Shown here piece after piece: positions 1 through 13,900 of a stretch of DNA of 64,000 nucleotides. Source of the stretch: Austropuccinia psidii (taxonomy: Eukaryota > Basidiomycota > Pucciniomycetes > Pucciniales > Sphaerophragmiaceae). Position 1 is the stretch's first letter. Every line of letters starts with the position of its first letter. The notes under the pieces are model-generated. The model was given only the letters and a program-made list of their open reading frames with translations, had not been told where the DNA came from and made no database searches. The translations under genes and the position numbers were made by a program. Where the stretch lies: positions 42,031,359 to 42,095,358 of the forward strand of contig JALGQZ010000009.1 in assembly GCA_023105745.1 (NCBI GenBank), given 5' to 3'.

Positions 1-1179
1 ATTTTTGATGATGTAATAAAATGATCTTGTAAGCTTGATAAAAAAAAATTCCAAGCTAGCAGAATTCACTCTCTGAATGGCTGTAGCATGTAAAGCTTAA
101 GAGTTATTAATGATCATTGTTTAAGCTTAAAATTGATCATTTATGATCACTCACTGTAATCTTAAATTAAGTTTAACAGTCATATGAGTGATACAATTAA
201 TGACTACTATTATTATATGATTAAAACTAATAAATTCCACAAATTTTAGGTTTCTGCCAAGCCTTTGATGTCATCCAAATTAGAGTTATAGTGATAACTC
301 TAAATAATGGTGTAATTATGAGATAAGATGGTTTAATTATGATGTAATCATCACTAAACCTTAAACTACTGATCAATTCCAGTGGATATAATCAGTTCTT
401 GTCTACTAGAAGCATTTTGTACTCTAGGAAGGAGGAATTTACTATAAATAGAGCTCTTTTTACTCTATTTACCCCTCAGACACATCAAAAACAAGAAAGC
501 AATTAAATCAAAAGGTAAAATATTTATTATTTGTATATAAATCTTTTATTTTATCAAAGACCAAAGGTAATATTTATTATAATCATCAATCTTGATGTGA
601 TTACTCCAATTGCTCAATTGTTTTTGTTATAATTCTCTTCAAAATCTTCTTTCCACATAAAATCAAGAATATTTGTAATTTCTTTTATTTTTATTTTTAA
701 ATACAATTTAAATAAGTTGTATTTACATTATTTGACATAAAAATATTTCAAAATTATTTTATTAAGTGTTCAAAGTAGGTTATTTTCTCTTATTATAATA
801 ATTTCTCTCTATTCTTATTCTTAATAATTCTTTTATTAATATATAACATTAATATTAGTAATATTATTGTTATTAATTGTTTTTTATTAATAAAAAACAA
901 TCTTTTATGCCTTTATTATTTGTTGGTAACAATAATAAAGTGCTTTTATTTATATTTATAATTAAATATTAATATATTTCTTTATTATATCATTCTTTTG
1001 TAAGAAAAATTATATTATTATATTTATTTAATAATATAATTATTTTTATGCCATAATTATAATAAATTTTCATTATTATAATTATTGTTATCTTATTTAT
1101 TTCATTTATAAGGAAATTCAAAGTACAATAAGTAAAATATTAGTAATTTTTACTTATTGTTTCATAGTCAAACCTTACA
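1..1179 (+). repeat. Ty3/Gypsy LTR (family B), 5'-truncated by window edge
   Basis: This is the 3' part of an LTR. Its sequence matches the reverse complement of 49141-50290 and 54834-56040, the two LTRs of element 4. It ends in the family terminus (CAAACCTTACA, TG...CA type) at 1179. No primer binding site follows, so it is a 3' LTR or a solo LTR. It has a TATA box at 443-450 and a terminal hairpin at 1126-1137/1148-1159. The next five bases, GATTC, would be the target duplication. Confidence 0.85.
443..450 (+). promoter_or_regulatory. LTR TATA box
   Basis: TATAAATA lies in the middle of the LTR and is followed by a pyrimidine-rich stretch. The same box is present in both LTRs of element 4 (49855-49862 and 55585-55592, minus strand), which supports a Pol II promoter marking the U3/R region. 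Confidence 0.6.
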
Positions 1180-2877
1180 GATTCTGTCTAATACTTCTCA
1201 AGATTTTCCCCTTTCTTTTAAAAAGAAAATTATGAAAATTCATAAGTGGGAACTTTTTTAATGAGTTTTTTGAACTAATTTTTCCATTTTTCCAAATTGG
1301 CCAATTGGAATAAATTTTGCAAAAAAAAAATGGTGAAAACATTTGAGGCTTTTAACCACTCATAAGTACACAAATATGGCCAAAAAAATAAAAATCCTTC
1401 AAATCTTGGCTGAAGGGAAATTGTTTAACTGAAAAAATGGGCCCCATGTGTGTTTTGGCCACAAATTGGTAAAGACATATATGGGCTTATATGGGCTTAC
1501 CAGCACCCTATTTACATAGCATGAAATTTCTGGATTGACAATTATCAGGAAGCTTGGCAAAGTAAGACCTGGCCACATTATAAAAATTCTTGAAGCATAG
1601 ACTTAGCAAGAGATACAGCATAAAATTCTAGTAACTGGAAATATCATTTGAGAGTAGTGGAAATATCTCACCAGGGTATTTAATTTCCCAAGTGAGCAAT
1701 GGCTGTCTGACTGCCTTAAAGCAATGTGATAATCTGAAGAGTTATAAGTAACATTGAGAGGCTGGTTGATGAAATCTTTTAGAAGTTGAAGATGATACAT
1801 TTAACTGCACATAGTTATTAAATTAAAAGAAAGGTTTTGTTATATTATATTTTCTTATTATTGGATAATAAGTTTTTAATTTTTAAAATTAGTATATGAA
1901 AATATTTTTTTGTAAAAGTTGAAATCTTTAAAAAAATATGCAAAATAATTCATCTTTTCTCTTCCAATTTAATAAAAAAAAGTATTTATAATGAAAATCC
2001 AAAAAATCAAAATTGAGATTTCCTTGGATTTAGAGTTATATTGAGGGGGTTATAAAAGAGCTTTTATTTCTAGAAAAAAGAGGTGAAATTTCTTTCCAGA
2101 GAGGGAGTTACTCACGGAGATACTCAAAAAAGGAGTCCATTTTCCAACAAAACAAAATGAGGTATCTTGCCAAAAAAAAAAAAAAAACTTACAAGCATAA
2201 TTTTTTTGGAATAATTGAGTTTCATTTCTCAAAGAACTAACCAAAAAGGTGTTTGCGAAAAAAAACCATTAGGTTTTATGCAAAAAATAATATATATATA
2301 AGGCTTTTGGTTTTTATCTCAAAAAATACATCATATAGTATAATCAATTGCCAATATAGTGTATATTTAACAAAAACATGACATTAGCATCAATTCAAGA
2401 CATGGTAACCAAAACTGGGCATAAATGATGACTCAACCAATTTAAAACAATGCTGTGCTGCAAACAAGCCAAATTCGCAAAGGATAGCACTGACATGTAT
2501 CACTGATTTGAAAAGTATCAAAGTCATAAACACTTCCTCATTTACCCTATGGAAAAGTAGTCAACCTGGATGTAGTACAAAATGTTCCGAGGGGGTCTGA
2601 GTAGCAACATCAATTGAAGTACTATGAGCAAGCAGGAATTGATATGCGTATCAGTAGTGGGCGGCATACCCGGAAGCCAAAGACTAACAATCTGCAAAAA
2701 ATTCACAAACTTTACAAGCAACTTGATAAGATGATACCCCAAAAAGATATTTAAAGCAGTCAATACGACGGGGGGTTTTGAACTTGCTCGAAGGAGGCTA
2801 TCATGAAAGAATTGTTTAAAATACTCTAGTAAATTTTTAAGAATAGCCTGTTTAAATCTATTTGACTAGGGAGTTAT
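1180..2877. other. Intergenic, no recognisable gene
   Basis: AT-rich sequence with homopolymer runs and only short open frames. About 2530-2790 is less AT-rich and has a 73-codon minus-strand frame, but I recognise no motif. It lies downstream of the GH47 stop and probably includes its 3' UTR and terminator. Confidence 0.4.
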
Positions 2878-5423
<2,546 letters not shown>

Positions 5424-5431
5424 TTTTTACT

Positions 5432-5582
5432 GATTTCGATTTCAATTTCGATTTCGATTTCGATTTCGATTTTTCTTTTGATGGATGGATGAATGGATGG
5501 ATGGATGGATGGATGAATGAATGGATGATGGATGGATGGATGATGGATGAATGGATGATGGATGGATGATGGATGGATGATG
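5432..5582. repeat. Compound microsatellite abutting the GH47 start
   Basis: A GATTTC hexanucleotide run (about 5432-5475) is followed by an ATGG/GATG tetranucleotide run with interspersed GAATG and GATGATGG units (about 5479-5582). It begins about nine bases from the GH47 start codon, so it lies in that gene's 5' UTR or core promoter and probably varies in length between strains. Confidence 0.9.
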
Positions 5583-5979
5583 GTCAAGAGCCTGACGGAC
5601 GAATGAAGTCCTCCTTCTTGACCGTCTCGATCGACCACTAGGGTGCGTGACCCTTAATTTTAACCCCCCGTGATGGAATTTGGTCAAGTTTTATCACCAA
5701 AAATTGAATGATGGCCAACCTCAAATAATCAAAAGTAAGACCAAAAATTCAAATAAAAATTAGGGCTATTTTCTTTAAGATGGCTCAAATGAACTACTTT
5801 TGAATTTTAAGCCATAATTTTTCTTTTGCACAAAAATATTTTGAGACATAATTCAAAAATCCAAGGACTCATCGATTATTCCACCATCCCAAGCCAGTAT
5901 CTATCAAAGTAGTCCCCTTGGCATCATCATTCTGAAACCCATAACTATGACCATCATTCCAACAAAAAGAAAATCAGTA
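5583..5979. other. Unassigned flank of GH47 promoter and Harbinger relic
   Basis: I see no gene here. The upstream regulatory region of the minus-strand GH47 gene should lie here; no specific site is recognisable. Confidence 0.3.
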
Positions 5980-6850
5980 TCTACACTTATTTGTTGCTGG
6001 ATTACCTCGCCTTACTAGATAATCAAAGAGGACCATTTCACACAGGATCTCTTCATGGGCACAAATACATACAAGACCTGTTGGAAACCCCAAACCAGTA
6101 CTTTGAATTCATAAAGAGGTTGTTTTACTACTTGTACAGTAATTGAGGTATAGGCCATTGATGAAGGATCAAAATTACATCTCTACTCATGAGAAGGTGA
6201 TTCACTTTCTCTACAACATTATTGATGGCCAATCAACACAACAAACTGGTGAAAGATTCAAGCAAGGTAAAGATTCTTTACACCACTCATACCATGACAC
6301 CCTCAAAGCATTATTTCCTCTTTTAACCACTTATTTTAGTAAGCCTTCTGAGGCACACATCCCAAAGGAATTTTGAAATAACCCAAATTATTTGCAATTT
6401 TGCCTGTGCATTGGGACTATTTCTGGCACCTTCATACCAGAAAAAGTGCCTCACAATGAGCAATGCCCATGGTGGATCTGAAAGTGTTTAATTTTCAAAA
6501 AGAATTTGGTAAGATGTAAATATTCAAATTTCTATTTCTTACATGGCACACTGCTTAGCTAGTAGCCTTCATGTACCATACAAACACTACTATTTAGAAA
6601 ATTCTGATTATCCTCTCACAAAGTCGTTTTTGACACCTTATTAATTAGTTTTGTACCATTTAAGGGAACAGAAGTGTGTAGGATTAAGGTATGAATCTCA
6701 GTTGGGCTGTCTTCTTCATAAGGTAATGTGCTGTTTTCTTTGGAATTTTGAACCAAGCACTAAGGAGTAGCTGTTTAACTTTCAGAAGTCTCATTGTGTA
6801 ATGTGTTTGAGAGGGTGATTTGGCTCCTAAAAATGAAATACTCCATACTT
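5980..6850 (+). pseudogene. PIF/Harbinger (HARBI1-like) transposase relic
   Basis: Three frame-broken pieces resemble a Harbinger DDE transposase. Near 6030-6130 there is a segment like the family's N-terminal Leu/Gly motif (FHTGSLHGHKYIQDLLE). At 6143-6376 a frame includes the helix-turn-helix-like stretch STQQTGERFKQGKDSLHHSY. After a stop, 6380-6480 reads NPNYLQF, CIGTISGTFIP and VPHNEQ, matching the family's catalytic block, but the Asp of the usual LDGTHI is lost (ISGTFI). Near 6640-6680, YHLREQ recalls a late family motif. Stops and the lost catalytic residue make it inactive. Assignment rests on remembered family motifs. Confidence 0.55.
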
Positions 6851-7040
6851 CTCAGGAAATTTTATTATTATGTTTCAAAACAAAACTAAGTGATATTTTT
6901 AATATACTGATTTCATAAATTTATACTCAGAAATAAAAAAATTAAGGAATTATGTCAAGGAAATAAAAGAAATGAAGAGCCTGAGTTAAAAGGGATCCCA
7001 TGGCTTACAATCACTTCTTGTATTATTGCACCACAATCAC

Positions 7041-7530
7041 CTTTTTGAGATTAAATCACACCAAAAAAATTATTTCAGATCAAAATTATTGTGTTTATGT
7101 ATTCAAATGTTTATTTAACATAAACTGTAAATTTTTTGATGCAATAGGTTTATTCTACATAAGCCATAGGTTTATTTAATACAATCCACAGGTTGATTCA
7201 ACATCAATAGTACAGGGAGCTTATTTCACATGGTGAGGAATTAATTCAACAGGATGGGGAAGTAATTACAAATTATGAGTAATAAATTGAAAATTATGAG
7301 GAATTGATTCCTCATGATGGGTAATCAATTTCTCATGATTTGAAATTTATTCCTCATAATTTGAAATAAATTACCTATAGAATTTGTATTTAATCAACCA
7401 ATGGTTTATATTTAATAAGCCTATGGTTCATTTCAAACCAACCTACTATAACAAACATCTTACAGTTTATGTTAAATAAACATAAGGAGGTTTATATAAA
7501 ATAAACCAGGTTAGTGTGATTTGATAACAC
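7041..7530. repeat. Fold-back (MITE-like) inverted repeat
   Basis: Two arms of roughly 220 bp run as imperfect inverted copies around a centre near 7295. A 23-bp perfect pair lies near 7110-7132 and 7464-7486 (core TTTATTTAACATAAACTGTA and its complement). A 14-bp pair, AAATTATGAGGAAT with its complement, sits near the centre. The outer ends share AATCACAC/GTGTGATT. There is no coding capacity. This fits a non-autonomous DNA transposon, but no target duplication was identified and the ends are approximate. Confidence 0.5.
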
Positions 7531-8114
7531 ATAGTTGAAGGCGATTCAAGAATGCAGGAATGCTCCTGAATATTATCAAAGTAAAGCTTGGTTAAACAAT
7601 ATGACACAAGCTATGTGGAATTGTTATTGAAAATTCTTGTAATGTGGGAATTAAGTTTAGATTTATGAATTATTATTGTGAATTGATTATTGGATTTTTC
7701 TCAGATATTGATTTTTATATATATAGAATTTTTACAGATGAAATCAAAAGAAAAAAAAAATCTTATATATTATTGCAAAGCCAAGAGGTTGTGCAATCCA
7801 CATGCTCACTTAATGATAAGACTATAGTAATTTATGTTTCCTTTCAAGCAACGTTGTTCACTCCATCATTTCTCAATCAGTTAAAAAGGGTGCAAATTTT
7901 TCTAGGAGGATCTCCAGGCCTTGTTTCAAAGCCACTTAGGAAGCTTGAAAGTCACTATTATTAGCCGAATAAATTCCATGTGAGCTATCATCTTAGGAAG
8001 GGAGTCAACCATATTGGGCATAACATTTATGAAATCATCTTTTTGGAAGCTTTGGTGAGTCATGAAGTAAATTCTTTCTTGATTTATTCATTTCTATCAA
8101 TTGAAGTAGCTATT
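7531..8114. other. Left flank of element 1, no recognised gene
   Basis: It contains a 106-codon plus-strand frame (7644-7964) with no recognisable domain and a composition like its surroundings. I do not call it a gene. Confidence 0.3.
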
Positions 8115-8119
8115 GAAAA

Positions 8120-10241
8120 TGTGAGCCTGTGAGGTATGTTTAACATACCCATAAGGCCACAAATGATTTTATAAACAATTAAATTTGTCTTAAACAGACT
8201 TTTTAGTTGAATTTAAAATAAAAAATAATAAAAAATAAGTATAACTTTTTTTTGGATAAACAAAGTTATAATTATTATGTCATTTTTGGATTCTACACCA
8301 AAAATAACCTAGGGTACACCCATAGGGTGTTATACCCAAAAACACTTATTTCTTGTGTTATTGGAAGATTTAAGAATCTCACAGTACTAATGTAACTTTT
8401 TTAACATTTTTTTAAAATTGTTAAATTTAAGCTTAATTAAGCTTAAACTTAAACTTACATAAGGTTTATGCAACTTTACCAAAATTTTAGTTAAAATTGA
8501 GGTGTGGTGTATATTTACTGAATTGGCTAAGGATTTGCCATACAGAATGTAAATCCTGCGTGAGCTCAATTTAAAAGGTTTTAAGGCCATAGTATGGCTT
8601 TAAATAAATAAATGGGCAAAATCCACGCAAAAAGGTGGGACAAAGGAAAAAGACCAAATAGAGCTGGGGTACCCAACTTTTTGGATCTGCAATGATTCAA
8701 TTAAGGTTGTACACCTGTATTGGAGGATTTTCAACCTTATTTAAACTTTAAGATTAGACTTTGATCCAACCTTAAGGTTTAAACTGGTTTTATCCCAATT
8801 TGGACAGGAATTTCAAGCTTCCAAAGGGTAAATCCCAATATGCAGGCTTGAAATTAAGGTTTTAAGAATTGTCAAAGCTTAATTGAGTTTAAAAAGCTTA
8901 AATAAGCTTAAAACTTTAAGGTTCCAAGCATTGAAACCTTATCAAAAGCTAAGGTTTGGTGTGTATTGCTATTTTATGTGGAAAAATAGCAATAACTTCA
9001 AAAATTCATTAAAAATCCAAATCTTAATGGATTTGCTTGAAAATTTCACACAGCTTAGAATTGAATATTATCAATATATATATTAAATTTTAATTATCCT
9101 TTATTAGTAAGTTTTCTGGGTAATTAGCCTGGAAAATTACTTTTTTAATTAAGCTCAAAGAAAATTATGATTTCTTTAAAAATTAATTAAAAATTGAGTT
9201 TAAGAGATTTCTGCTTGAAACTCTAATTTTATGTTGTTCATGTGATGAACTTTAGTATAAATAAAATTATTTTATATTAAAACTTAAAATAATTAAACTA
9301 AATGAGGATTAAAGTTACTTGGAGTTAAGAATAACACTGGTAACTTTAAATTGGAAGTAAAAAGAAGTTGCCTTAAGTTAAGAACTTAATTTTTAAGCAT
9401 GGTTTTTCAGTTTTGACCTGAGCACGCCCTCTACATCCATTATGAATCATGAGAGCTGCTCTGTAGACATAAAAAGAGTCTTTTCATCACTGTTTTTGTC
9501 CATCATTCATAATCAATCCAATCATATTAGACATTTAAACAGGTAAAGTTTTATTCAATATAAAATCTTATTATTAAAGGTAATTCTTAAGTTATTTTTA
9601 TTCTTTATTTTATTAAATTAAAGAATTGAAGTCATAGAATTCAGATTATTGTTGTAATCATCTATAATAAATTTTATTATATAAAATCATCATCTTAAAT
9701 ATCTTTTAAAATCCACAAATTCCTCTCAAAAACTCTTTAATCATAATTTATATTATAAAAAGTTGTTTTATCTTTAAATTTATTGATTTTAGGCGTGTTT
9801 TTAACTTATAAATCTTTATTTAATATAATAACTGTTGTATTTGACTTGTTGTATTAAATAAATCTTATAAGTAAGTTTTCTCTAAAATTCTATATATTTT
9901 TTTATCTAGTAATAGTTTTTTTATATAAAATTTTTATTCTATAAGAATTATTTATGCACAGTGTGTGTTTAATTCTTTTTATAAATAATATTTATATTTT
10001 CCACGTGTAATTGTCTCATTAAGAGCTTTACACTTCTTATTGTTATAATTGTCAGTGACTATAGCAATAATAGAATAATTATAATTTATTATAATTATTA
10101 TATTTTTATATAATTATTTTTAATAATTATATTTAAATTTGTGGTTATAATATTTAATTATATTATATTTTTCTACTGAGGACAGTCATAGTACTCTTGA
10201 TATTGTTACTATTATCAAGAGTTTCATAGACAAACCTTACA
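8120..10241 (+). repeat. 5' LTR of element 1 (family A)
   Basis: The 2122-bp LTR begins TGTGAGCCTGTGAGG and ends CAAACCTTACA. Compared with the 3' LTR it lacks about 27 bp near 10000 and about 44 bp near 10110. The solo LTR at 20701-41823 retains the first of these, so that difference is a deletion here. A 10-bp stem (10193-10202/10213-10222) lies just before the 3' terminus. Short open frames inside it recur in the 3' LTR only because the LTRs are copies. Confidence 0.95.
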
Positions 10242-10243
10242 TT

Positions 10244-10261
10244 TGGGGGCCTGGCCGTGAT
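10244..10261 (+). promoter_or_regulatory. tRNA primer binding site
   Basis: TGGGGGCCTGGCCGTGAT begins two bases after the 5' LTR, where the minus-strand primer site is expected. TGG complements the tRNA CCA end and the fourth base implies a C discriminator, as in eukaryotic tRNA-Pro. Nearly the same sequence follows the 5' LTRs of elements 3 and 4, and a mutated form follows that of element 2. The primer identity was not established. Confidence 0.7.
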
Positions 10262-10956
10262 TTTAAACCAATTTTTGGGACATAAATCATATTCTAGACC
10301 TTATTTTACTGTTTTTTGACGTAAAATTGCCATATTTGTCTTAATATTGGCTTTTTTGGGACTTATCCCTTATAAATAATCTTTATAATATTAATAAAGT
10401 TATTTTTTCTTAAGAATATTGTTTGAAACAATATACTATTGAGTGACTTGGAATAAATTTCTTTTGTCTAACCAGTGGCTTTTTCACATCACAGACTTGA
10501 AATTTATTCTTTGAGTTATTCTAGTATAAAGTGAATAATAAATATAATTTTGATTAATAACTTGTTAATTGCATAATTATTATTTCTTTAAAGAAAATAA
10601 TAAATCAAATAAAAAATCTTTTAAAAATAAAAAAATATTTACTAAAAATATTTTTTTCTTTAACTTAGACATTTTTCTTTATTTTTGACGTAATTTGCCA
10701 TAAATTACATAAAAACAACTTTATCCAATAAGTTGAGTTTATAGGTTATTTTTATTGTTTGATAAAATAACTTATATTTTTAATTTCTCTAGTGTCTTCC
10801 ATCAGAGAAAATTCTTCATACTCTGAAACCTCAGAGTCAAGTATTGAAATTCAAACCAGCCCAGCACCAAGGGGTTTAATAACCAAAGAGCCCTTTAAAG
10901 GTCCTGCAGGTGAATTCAATCCATTTTTACTTTATTTTTATTAAAATTGACGTGAA
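10262..10956 (+). other. Untranslated leader with conserved block and ORF1 exon
   Basis: AT-rich leader between primer site and gag. A block at 10475-10516 (core GGCTTTTTCACATC, then ATTCTTTGAG) recurs at the same place in elements 2, 3 and 4. A pyrimidine tract ending in TCTCTAG (AG at 10791-10792) is followed by a frame open from 10793 to 10909, interpreted as an ORF1 exon. A GT-AG intron of 61 nt (10910-10970) follows. The matching element 3 positions have the same arrangement (exon 58708-58866, intron 58867-58931). Confidence 0.5.
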
Positions 10957-13900
10957 ATGACTTCTACTAGAAGTGGAAGCAATTACTCCATCCAATCAAA
11001 TGGATCTGGACCAGGACATTCCAGCCATAAATCCAAAAGGCAAGAATGTCCTCCCAGAGGAGAGGCACAAATGGAGGATGCCAGAACTTCCACCAGTTCC
11101 CAAAGGTTAGCCAGCACCTTTGAACCTCTTCTTGAGAGTCCAGAAGCTGACATAACTGCTATTGCTGTTAGACCTGAACCATTTCCAGCAGGCAAATGTG
11201 GAAATTTATCAATCCCAATGGAAAAACTGGTTCCTGGCGTCAAAACAACAAGAGTGAGAACTCCATCCAAGTCTTTGGATAGGCACCATGAACTCTCATC
11301 TTCAAGTGAAGAAGTTCATGGGGCCAGAAAAGACAGAAGATCTTCTATTGGGTTGGACACCAATGTCTGTCAAAGGACAAGTCCAACAGATAAAAGCTTG
11401 GTTGAAAAACCAAAGCATGTTATCAGAAGATCAGAAGAAGAAGTTGGCCCAAGGCAAGGACAACAGCCAAGTGGAAGCTCCTCAAGCATCCACCAGCAAA
11501 AATCCGCCTCAACAAGTGCCAAACAAGCCCAAGCAAGCCCCAAAGACCAACCAGAAGGGCAAGCAAAAGGCAAAGGGAAAGGCAAAGCCCAAGTGGAACA
11601 AGCCTTACCCTCAGAATTACAGAATTCCAAAGAAGGAAAAGACAGCCATGGACAATGTGTTCAATATGGAAAGAACTTTGATGGAATTCAAAAACAAGGA
11701 GGAGGAAAGATTGAACCAATCCTTTCCAAAGAAATAGACCTTGTAAAGCTTGTAACTCACTTTGAATCTTGTAATAAAGAAATTATGACAAAATTTAAAG
11801 CATTTGATTATGTCAAACAGAAGTTGGGTAATGAGATTTTACAAGTAAAAGACCAACAAAAGACCATTATTGGCCTTGAAAATGTTAATAAGGCAAATAT
11901 TTCGTCTTTGACGCAAATTTGTGAAAGACTTGAGCATAAAGTTACCTTACTCAATCAACCAGATGAGAATTCAATTTCTTTTATAACTGGACAGTTAAGA
12001 GAATTGAAAATACAAGTTCAAAACTTGGAAAATTCAACTGGTCACAATGCAGCTCTTTTTCAAGAACAATTGGAAAAAAGTGATAAAGCAAGACTTGAAT
12101 TGAAAGAAGATATTCAATCAAGTATTAATAATATATCACTAAAAAATGAATTGCCAAGGCAATCCACACCATTTCTTGACAGAAATGTTCTTAACTTGAA
12201 TAATGATTTACATCATACAATTTCAAGTAATGATGTGGAAACTGCTTGCAATTTCAAAGACATTCCAAGGTTAGAGGAATGGCCAACCTTCAGTGGTGAA
12301 GGAGAATATAATCATATGGAATTTATGAAAACAATTGATATGTTCAAAGAAGACTTTAACATACCAGATGAATACATAAGTGCCAGATTACACTCATTAT
12401 TTACCAAATCAGCTAAGAAATGGTATTATAAAATGAGGCAAGACCATGGTAAACATTCCTGGCCTTGGTGGAAAGAACAAGTTATTTCCAAATGGGCAAA
12501 TGATTCCTGGAGATTTAGAATGGGAAATTATTTTGAAGAAGCCATTTTTAATATTGAGAGGGACAGGCCCATGACTTGGTTTCTTAAACAGAAGGACAGA
12601 CTAACTGCCCTTCATCCTGATATGTCTGAACCAATGGTACATAAAAGGATATTAAGAAAGTGTGGTGGTGACCTTGAGCATGCTATAAGAAGCAGATGTA
12701 TTGAGCCTTGCTCTACAGAAGATTATATCAATGCTATGGAGGATATCACTACTAGAACAAAAATTGGAAGAAATTGGTATAAACCCCCAATAGACAACAA
12801 GACTAGTGGGAAACCAATTTCAAAACCAAATAAACCACATGACAGACCTCCTTTGAAATGTCATAAATGTGGAAGTACATCTCATTTAGCAAACACTTGT
12901 CCAAAAAAGACAAGAGTCAATGAGATAAATGTTGAAAAAGTGGAAGACACAAAAGAAACTGATGTAACTTTACATGAAAGTGATTCTGAACCTTCAGAAG
13001 AAGAAGAAGTATCAGAAGAACTTAGTATAGAAAATATTAATGTTTCTTTTGAGGTCACTGAGGTACATACTCACTTACCACAGTACAGTGATGAATGTAT
13101 GGATCTCATACATGTGCAAGATGCCAAAATGCAAAAAACCAAACCTGCCAGAGGTAAAGGTTATACAGCAGGGTCATCTTGTATCACTAATATTGTGATA
13201 AATAACACAGAAGCCAAGATACATCTTGACTCAGGTGCTTTTTGCACTTGTGTTGGAAAAGATTATCTTGACAAAATTTATACCAATTGGCAAGACAAGT
13301 TGATGCCAATTGAAGGTGTAAAATTCAGCAGTGCTAGCCAGAATATGCATCCTTTGGGTATATTTGAAGCTGCAATAATATTCCCTCATCCTGCAGGAAG
13401 TATGAGATTGAAAGCTGAATTTGTTGTTATGAATAATTGTACTTCACAACACTTTATACTTGGAAATGATTATCTCAATATCTATGGTATTGATATTAAT
13501 AATCATAAGGACAGATATTTCGCTATAGGGGAAAATAAAAGGAAAAAATTTGCTTTTTCTCCAGAAAAAAGAGAAATTACTGTCATACAACAAGTAAAAA
13601 ATTTTAATAAAGAAAGATTTGTGTCAGATCAATTAAGTGAAGCACAAATTAGTCCTGAATTAACACCAGAAATGAAGGAAGAACTTATTGAAATTTTATT
13701 TCAATATAGAGAAGCCTTTGCTTCTGATAATGAACCACTTGGGGCTATAAAAGGCCATGAAGTGGATATCATGCTTAATGTGGAGAGACCTTATCCCCCA
13801 CTATTAAGAAGACCAGCTTACCCAGCTAGCCCTAGGGCTAGAGAAGCATTAGAAAGTCATATTAATGAACTATTGAAACTGGGAGTTCTTAGAAAAGCTG

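Noticed and set aside
2424..2497. Possible C/D box snoRNA (ATGATGA ... CTGA).
   Set aside because: The boxes are present but no convincing terminal stem or C'/D' pair is seen; common by chance in such sequence.
5442..5687. Minus-strand frames rich in His-Pro-Ser-Ile repeats.
   Set aside because: Translation of the microsatellite, not a protein gene.
7644..7964. A 106-codon plus-strand frame.
   Set aside because: No motif, no splice context and composition like neighbouring non-coding DNA.
8387..8590. A 67-codon frame, repeated at 17130-17333, and similar frames at 8883 and 17626.
   Set aside because: They lie inside the two LTRs of element 1 and recur only because the LTRs are copies; no domain is visible.
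10983..11719. Minus-strand frames opposite the gag N-terminus.
   Set aside because: Shadows of the low-complexity gag/ORF1 region; unlike ORF1, I found no equivalent conservation in the other copies.
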